Shown here one piece after another: positions 57,523 through 64,000 of a DNA stretch of 64,000 bases. Location of the stretch: contig CM082598.2 of the NCBI GenBank assembly GCA_040954595.2, positions 7,750,001 through 7,814,000 on the forward strand, in the 5' to 3' direction. The position numbers and the translations under genes were made by a program. How positions within the stretch are numbered: position 1 is the stretch's first letter; each line of letters opens with the position of its first letter. The notes under the pieces were generated by a model, which was not told the origin of the DNA, searched no databases, and saw only the letters and a program-made list of their open reading frames with translations. The stretch is from Balanoglossus misakiensis. Its lineage: Eukaryota; Hemichordata.

Positions 57523-58640
57523 GTCAGCATTTAAACCGTATTGGAATTGAATTGTAACTACATTTATTTTTGAACAAATGTGGCACAGGTGTATTAATTA
57601 TCGCAGGTTTCCAATGTCTTGAGGACATATTCACTATGGATCTAGGTAGTTATTATGTGCACATGCGTACATTCAACTACTGGAGGATATCTTTTTGGAC
57701 TTACTGTAATACCTGTGCTGTATTGTGTTGTGTTTGTCTGTACAATGTGCCACATAAATGTGATAATTGATTGAATATATTTGGAATATGGATGGATATG
57801 ATCGGAATTATTTGATTATAATTAGTGTTATTTTAATAAACGTATATACTTTAGTTTGCTATGACTTCAAACCTGTGTTGTTGTTGTTTTTTCCTGGAAC
57901 GGAATTCGAAATACCGCCCACGGCAGCAGTTGATGGTTGTGAGGTAATTGCAATAGTTTTGTTTGTCCCGATCGCCATGTTCCAGTGGGGCGTACAAATT
58001 TCGGTCTGTCCTTCCTTCACATGCGGAGATGAATTTCATTCAAATCTTGCAACACAAATGTCTATAGTGATGCATGTTTATCATAAATGTCAGAGTAAAC
58101 ACGACGGATGTTAATGAGACAGCTGTTTTGCCTGGAGATTTAACTATTGAAACAGATGTGGCGATGGTTTCATAGCCCGGCGCTCAATAGACGATGTTGA
58201 TTCGGATAGTGATGAAGAATATTCCTCTCAGATTAAAAATGTGAAGCAGTTGAGTCTGAAGACGAATTTACAGAACTGCAAACTTCCTCGGATGAGAACA
58301 CATTACTTAAAATAAGATGCAAAAGTAATTAATGCAACCATCAATATGAGTAAGGCTATTGACGAAAATATCTCGGTCAATGTCAATGTTATTCTTAACT
58401 CAGGTCCTAAGCACACTGAGTGGAGTGTGATTCTGATCAAAGTGTTTCCACTCATCTCAGGAACGAAATACCGAATCTGAACAAACGCCCCGGTTACAAT
58501 CTCTTAACGTACCGATATAACTGATTGCTTTTCTTCATAATATAAGGTCACTCAAAAATCTTGTCAGTATCATCGTCTGTGCATTGGAGCAAAAGATGTC
58601 AGGCATGGAGCTGCTTGAAGAAAACCTTCTGCTGGACTCG
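57523..58640. other. No gene assigned; short acidic coding-like pieces
   Basis: A frame at 57767-58114 is Cys-containing and hydrophobic but unrecognised. Around 58185-58320 an acidic stretch (DDVDSDSDEEYSSQIKN then EAVESEDEFTEL with a frame change) looks like decayed coding DNA, perhaps of a transposase N-terminus. No family can be named. Confidence 0.35.
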
Positions 58641-59337
58641 TCCTTCCACACCAACGTCCTCTGCGAAGATACCATCCAATCAGAGAAGTACTAGACTTAT
58701 TATTTTGTGCTGCAGAAATCTGCACTTATGTCCGTCGAAAATAGATTTACCGAAGCGAACCAAGCAGGCATATGCTCCTAGCTCCCTGTCTAGACGCTTT
58801 TAAGGGGAAACTGCAGACTTACTTGTTTAAGGATGTACGCGCAGAACATAAACCGGAAACACTGCGCGCCCGGTCTTTTTCCCATAGGATTACATTGATA
58901 ATCGCAAGAAAACAAACTTCTACTATTGTCATTTTCACGAACTGTTACACATAGCTGAAACCAGCAAATATAAATTCATTGGTCAAATAAAATATAGGGG
59001 TCACCATGCTCTATTTTGAGATAAATTGCGTTAAAAATGCCCATAGACAAACCATTGGTGAAAAATGCTGAGTCAGCAGATTTCTTCTATTATCGACCAA
59101 ATTCATGGCTCTGTATTTCAAAAACAAGCGCGGTGACCCCTATATTTTATTACGAATTTTCATTATACATACAAAGGAGAATACTAAAAATCCAAAATTA
59201 AAAAAATGACAATACTTTAAATTTTACTGAACGTACATCCTGAAAAAAGCCTACAGTGTGTGAACAACCATCGGGCGCCACTGAACCGTACTCTGGATAT
59301 TGGCGCCATATAAATGTTTTTGATTGATTGATTGACT
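58641..59337 (+). pseudogene. LINE 3' end (GATT-tailed) split by a MITE
   Basis: APCLDAFKGKLQTYLFK before the MITE is the usual ORF2 C-terminal motif (FKxxLKTYLF). After the MITE, GAACCGTACTCTGGATATTG then TGGCGCCATATAAATG and a GATT tail (59320-59337) are the 3' end typical of CR1-like LINEs. The 5' limit of the fragment is uncertain. Confidence 0.65.
58831..59240 (+). mobile_element. GGATGTACG-family MITE nested in the LINE 3' end
   Basis: Termini GGATGTACGCGC and ACGTACATCC, 410 bp. TTAA lies at 58827-58830 and TGAA at 59241-59244, a TTAA duplication with one change. It interrupts the LINE frame just after LQTYLF. Confidence 0.85.
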
Positions 59338-60299
59338 GATAGCTCCCATTATAGATATTTCAAAAAGTACACCATGTACTCCATCAGGCAGTAAGGTCAA
59401 TTTGGATGAGTTTTAAGATCAACAGTATCCACATTATATATTTTCCACTAGCTGCCGATCTCAAAATAAAGTACACGTAAGGAAAATTAAATACAATTAC
59501 AATTATATAAAGTTAATTTAATTAATGACATGTTATACTACATTTACTCAATAGTTCAGTCATGCTGTGTGTTTTGGCGAAAGTTTTCTTTTTAGTTTAT
59601 TGTTATGTCAAGAGATTGTCAACCTTATAAGTTTGCAAAGATTTTACTAATGAAAAGAAATCTTAAAAGCTATGGGATTCTTTCACCATCTTGTTATTAA
59701 ACATGTATATCTTATAGTAAGTAATTGTGCAGAAGTTTTGTTAGTTTGTACAATGATCGATGAAAAAAAAAACAGAACTGAATTTGGATTGAGATTGCTC
59801 GGGCACATGGATGAAATAGTAGCAGACAAAATTAATTCTTAAATCTGAAGAAATATCTGGGATGTTCTTTTATGTAGTGCAATAATTTGTGCAAAATCAA
59901 GGCATGTAATAAGATGGCATTATATGAGTCATTCAGTGCTGGTACTGATTATCAAATGCAACAGGCACCCGAAACTCAGTGTGACCCCACTCAACACAAA
60001 CACTTTTATGGTGATGTTACTCAGGCCATGTGCAATGCATCAACAATCTGCTGTAAAAAGCAAGACCTGCAAGGCTATGCACTTATAGTCTAGTCAATCT
60101 ACGAGATTTGGGCACCTAACCCACCACAAATTGCAACAGAATTTTGTCTTCAGAATATTAGTCCATGGGCCAGACAGGAATTTGGTATCAGAAAGATGGA
60201 CAAAGCCTCACATTGTTTTTTGGAAAGGCCTATATCTCTAGATTATAAATTGGGGTGATAGCCCTGCCTATCGAGTAGCTTTCTGCATTTTTTCCCTCA
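59338..60299. other. No gene seen
   Basis: AT-rich sequence. The frame at 59887-60093 has no recognised motif. Confidence 0.5.
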
Positions 60300-61430
60300 A
60301 AAACTTATGTAAGAACCTAAAAATTTCCGATCCAAATTTTGGGGGTAGGGATACTTTAAATTGCTGTAACTCCAGCAAAACTAAAGCCAGAACAGTCATT
60401 TACCACTCAAATTGTGTGTTTTTTAGAACTCTACCAATATAATATATTTTGGTGGTAATTCGTTTTGAATTGAGGTCAATAGAGGTCAAAAGGTCATGAA
60501 ATTTGGGTCATTCTGAAAATTTGTAGTATGACTATTTCTTGAACGATTTTTTTGAACTTAAGTCTTCAAATGTCATTTACAAGATAAAATACTCTCCCAG
60601 AATCTATTTCAAACCAATAGAAAACCTTATTATTCATTTATGACCAGAAAAACACAAATAAAGAGAAACGACAGAAAGACATCCAATTTTCCACTCAGAT
60701 TTAAGGGTAGGGGAAACTTAAGTTCTTGTAACTCCGGCAAAAATAACCCCAGAACAGTCATCTACCACTCAAATTGTGTGTTTTGTAGAACTCTACCAAT
60801 ATAATATATTTTGGTGATAATTCGTTTTGAATTGAGGTCAATAGAGGTCAAAAGGTCATGAAATTTGGGTCATTCTGAACATTTGTAGTATGACTATTTC
60901 TTGAACGATTTTTTTGAACTTATAAGTCTTTAAATGTCATTTAGAAGATAAAATACTCTCCCAGAATCTATTTCAAACCAATAAAAAACCCTATTATTCA
61001 ATTACGATCAGAAAAACACAAATACAGAGATACGGAAGAATGGCACAAGACTTCAGACCCTGTTATTGGGGTAGTAGTTGTAACTCCGGCAAAAATAAAG
61101 CCAGAAAAGTCATCTACCTCTCAAATTGTGTGTTTTTTAGCACTCTAGTGATTGTATATGTATTTGTTGCAATTTTGTTTTGAATTTAGGTCAAAGAGGT
61201 CAAAAGATCACAAGATTTGGGTAATTTCGAAAAATTATGGTACGAACATTTCCGCATTAATTTTTTAAACCCAAGTCTTCAAATGTCATTTATGAGATAA
61301 AATACTCTACACGATTTTTTTTCAGACCAATTGAAGACCTTATTATTCAATTACAATCAGAAAAAAAATTAATAGAGAAACGGGATAATAACAAACAATT
61401 TCCCACGGATTTGGGGGTAGGTTTGGCCAT
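60300..61430 (+). repeat. Three tandem units of about 355 bp
   Basis: The anchor GTAACTCC(A/G)GCAAAA recurs at 60366, 60728 and 61080. Units 1 and 2 are very similar, unit 3 more diverged. Each carries paired AGGTCA half-sites: AGGTCA-AA-AGGTCA at 60483-60496 and 60845-60858, and AGGTCA-AAG-AGGTCA at 61188-61202. No coding frame. Confidence 0.9.
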
Positions 61431-61738
61431 CTAACAGGTAAGTATACACCCAATTGATCATGCACATATGGTGTTTAGGAGAACGGATGTGCAAATTTGT
61501 GAACCTTTGCATGCTGCTCATGTGCACTGTACTTGTATGATGATTCCTAACAATACTACGAGAAGGGGCCATTATAGCATTGTAGCTCTGATTGTGTATT
61601 ATTGTTGGATACCATCCTACAGTGTACAGGCACAGCAGATGACAAGCCAAGCAAAGGTTCAAAAATCTGCTTATTTTTCCCCTCGACACAATATGAGCAT
61701 GATCTGTTTATATTCAGGTCCAGTATAATAAATAAAAA

Positions 61739-62580
61739 ATGGCAAACCCATCTTCTATTCCACACAAGAGGGCTCGACGGGATTGTTTTCTCGACTGTCA
61801 TGAATCCGACCATAAAGCAAGCCTCGTCACTCTACAAGATCACGCCTCCTGGATAACTTTGCTGAATACAGCTAACATACAAAAATACAAACCAATTCAG
61901 GACCTCGCCATTGGTTTGGGCGAAGGTGAAATTCCTCAGGTGCAGTACCATCGGAAATGCCGAAGTCTCTTTACGATGAAAAAGGCTCTTGAATCTATCC
62001 TTTCTAAAGAGCAGTCGTCATCAACTGAGGGAACCAATACACTGGAACGTAAAAAAGAGGTCGAGCATACAAGGGTCTCGGGTGTACAATCACATTTGCC
62101 TATTTTGCTCCACCACCAAGTACATGAAGGGAAGTAGGACAAGAGCTCCTTTAGTTCGTTGTCAGCAATTGCGTGCGGACAACACATTAAGGGAGGCAGC
62201 AACAAGAAAAAACGACAGTAAAATTCGTGCACTTCTCAGTCGTGAGTTGGTTGCTGCTGAGGGTCACTATCATAGAAAGTGTTATAGGGACTAAACAAGG
62301 CCTGATATTCAAGCAGGTTCAAGTCATATGGAGGTTGATGAAAGTCAACATGATCAAGATACTAGTTATGAGGATGTCCTGCAAATTGCTCAAGAAGAGT
62401 TATTTTCTTTTATCAGAAATGATTTGTTCACAAACCCTGAGGTAGTTCCCCTGACTGATCTATCAAACAAGTTAGTTACCAAAATGCTCCAACTTGGTGT
62501 TAAACAGGTTAACAATTCCACCAACAAAACTTGCAGCATACGCTAAATACGGAATTCAAAGGGACAATGATGTAAATGGT
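61739..62580 (+). pseudogene. Uncharacterised Cys/His-rich transposon-associated protein, broken
   Basis: Frame 1 from ATG 61739 reads MANPSSIPHKRARRDCFLDC and SWITLLNTANIQKYKPIQDL, then EIPQVQYHRKCRSLFTMKKA. A frame change near 62045 leads to YNHICLFCSTTKYMKGSRTR, LREAATRKNDSKIRALLSRE and AAEGHYHRKCYRD. A TAA at 62292-62294 follows, where related proteins continue. The same frame resumes to 62546 (EDVLQIAQEELFSFIRND). Two CxxC...YHxKC modules are visible. Proteins with this layout are frequent in cnidarian and other invertebrate genomes, where I regard them as transposon-linked; their function is unknown to me. Confidence 0.6.
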
Positions 62581-63229
62581 AGGGTGCTTGTATATCCGTC
62601 TCACTAGATATAGGTACTGTTGACCTGAAGTACAATGCTGAAAAGAACTTCTTGCAGCAGAAAAACAATCACATGAAAGTATCATCACCACATCTGCTCT
62701 AATCCTGCTTACGTTATGTTTTTCAGCTTTTAATTCTTCTTGGGAAATGGAGCATCCATATGTACTGGGTGACTAATGAAAATACACCGATTGAAGTTTT
62801 AATCAAAAATGAGTTTATGTTAAGATATAAGATTTTAAAAACAGCTGGATGCAAAAGCTGTTGTACTAGAAACTTTTCAGAAAATTACGAGTATGCTGTA
62901 ATTTTTAACCTCTTCAGGCCCTTGCAACAACACTGTCTTTTCTATATTTATATAAACATGTAACTGAGGTGAAGGTTTAAATAAAAGATAAAAAAAAGAG
63001 CGGCCAAATTTATTACAACATGAGAACAGCTCGCGCACGTTTTAAGCATACACTTCGGTTGGCACACGGCTAGAGCCGACAGTCTGGCAGCGTGCTTGAT
63101 AACTTTTGTTGATGCATTGGACAGGGCTAGATTACTGCTTGAGCATTAATGACTGTAACAGCTTTCGGAAGAAAGTTCGCACCATCAACTGCACTCCTAC
63201 CATCTCATCAGGGCATTAAAATATTGCCA
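62581..63229. other. Probable decayed continuation of the same element; no intact gene
   Basis: GRVLVYPS near 62580 and a HLIRALKYCQHVE-like piece near 63200 may belong to the preceding protein. Stops and frame changes prevent a model. Confidence 0.35.
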
Positions 63230-63590
63230 ACATGTGGAACGACCCTAATTTATTGCTGCTGTCCTCTGTGAAAAGTAACGTCTACGAGGATTTGGTGAGA
63301 ACTTGGGTCAAGACATGTGACTCAGCACATGTTGATGTTACACCTAACCGTGCAGATATTTTAAGAGCGATCAACGCACTTTCAAACGGTAAAGCTGTAG
63401 GCAGCTGACAAGCTTTCGTGTGGACATTATAAGTTTACCAGCTGGAGACTTCATGTGTTGTAAGCTCCTGCCCTTTCTTGCATGCTGTCACATGGTCATC
63501 CACCAAACACCCTTATAAAATCCATCATTGTGCGACTAGCTAAAGACAAACCTGGTGACTTGACCAACAAAGACAACTACATACCCGAAT
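63230..63590 (+). pseudogene. CR1/L2-like LINE reverse transcriptase fragment
   Basis: Broken frames give SAHVDVTPNRADILRAINAL, then SNGKAVG (the segment before PGxDG), then HGHPPNTLIKSIIVRLAKDK and PGDLTNKDNY. The latter is RT domain 1-2, usually ...IIVPIxKDKxGDxxxxxNYRPI. It stops at NYIP, where the next fragment is joined. Confidence 0.6.
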
Positions 63591-63849
63591 TTGCTAGCTG
63601 GCTTCTTACATATGACAAACAGAAAACATACTGCAAACAATGTCACAGTGCCTACAGTTATCTGTAAATAAGGTAGCGATTGTAAGCATATCAACATTCA
63701 TTGCAAGGGGTCCATTTGTGATTGGGTCAGAGAACTTCCATAGCCCTGTAGCTCACACTCAAAGTGAACGACACAAAGTGGCCGCGGAGCATGTGAAAAA
63801 TCGCACCGCTCCATGTGTTAAGAGCAGCACAGACATAACTATGCAGTAA
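63591..63849 (+). pseudogene. hAT-associated zinc-finger (TTF/BED-like) fragment
   Basis: FASWLLTYDKQKTYCKQCHS then, in another frame, ARGPFVIGSENFHSPVAHTQ and SERHKVAAEHVKNR. This follows the WL.YD....C..C......F..GS.NF......H..S..H pattern of zinc fingers at the N-terminus of hAT/ZMYM-type transposase relatives. There is a frame shift near 63655. No dimerisation domain is seen before the window ends. Confidence 0.55.
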
Positions 63850-64000
63850 ACTTAAACATCTCTTCAGAAACGCTCATTCCATCTGTGTACAGATCGAGCC
63901 GCTTCTAATGCATATGATGACATTATGAATCTGACCATGGATCATGACGATTCAGACTTCAATAACACTGAGAAAGATATAGGATTTTATCATTTTGAGA

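Noticed and set aside
57767-58114. A separate small secreted protein gene after the lectin
   Set aside because: No signal peptide at a plausible start, no splice support, and neighbouring sequence looks like decayed repeats.
1-64000. tRNA, rRNA or other structured RNA genes
   Set aside because: I saw no cloverleaf with proper A/B boxes and no rRNA-like conserved segments; a covariance-model scan would be needed to exclude short ones.

Overview
The window is animal (metazoan) nuclear DNA. It is AT-rich, has spliced genes with GT-AG introns, and is dominated by fossil and young transposable elements. A C-type lectin receptor gene, several APE-type LINE families, TTAA-target elements and Harbinger-like MITEs fit a marine invertebrate such as a lancelet, hemichordate or mollusc. 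No single marker here fixes the phylum. Nothing bacterial or viral was recognised.

Layout. 0-4.5 kb: a head-to-tail array of a hairpin-ended element, here called HPE. Each unit begins with GCTGCAAGCAGC and ends in one or more strong hairpins that run into CCCTAA. 4.5-8.8 kb: a nearly full LINE with ORF1 and ORF2, abutting the C-terminal part of a second, Tx1/L1-type LINE (8.8-9.9 kb). 10-19.3 kb: a direct 1.1 kb duplication (10.0-11.2 and 18.1-19.2 kb) brackets a large imperfect inverted repeat (12.6-14.1 versus 16.9-17.7 kb), with foldback and MITE insertions inside. 19-33 kb: mostly gene-poor, with a LINE 3' end and a repeat block present three times. 33-38.5 kb: minisatellites, palindrome-headed elements and an inverted-repeat-bounded segment. 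38.9-40.3 kb: a minus-strand LINE relic carrying two nested TTAA insertions.

41.2-57.4 kb: the only gene I can model, a plus-strand type I membrane C-type lectin. It has a signal-peptide exon, one complete C-type lectin domain on three exons, a Ser/Thr-rich stalk exon, and a last exon with the transmembrane segment and a short tail. Intron phases agree throughout (1-1-2-1-1). A second pair of lectin-domain exons (42.8-43.3 kb) lacks a recognisable final exon. A 2 kb block with the final lectin exon and the stalk exon is tandemly duplicated (49.98 and 54.94 kb). Only the first copy carries a 2.9 kb HPE insertion, so the second copy is an empty-site reference that defines the element's ends.

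57.5-64 kb: a LINE 3' end split by a MITE, a three-unit 0.35 kb tandem repeat, and degraded transposon protein fragments (an uncharacterised Cys/His-rich transposon-associated protein, a CR1/L2-like reverse transcriptase piece and a hAT-type zinc-finger piece).

The most interesting system is the HPE family. It combines hairpins with compensatory stem changes, a 5' tag matching each element's own hairpin arm, tandem head-to-tail arrays, insertion without target duplication, and repeated perfect nuclear-receptor DR1 half-site pairs.
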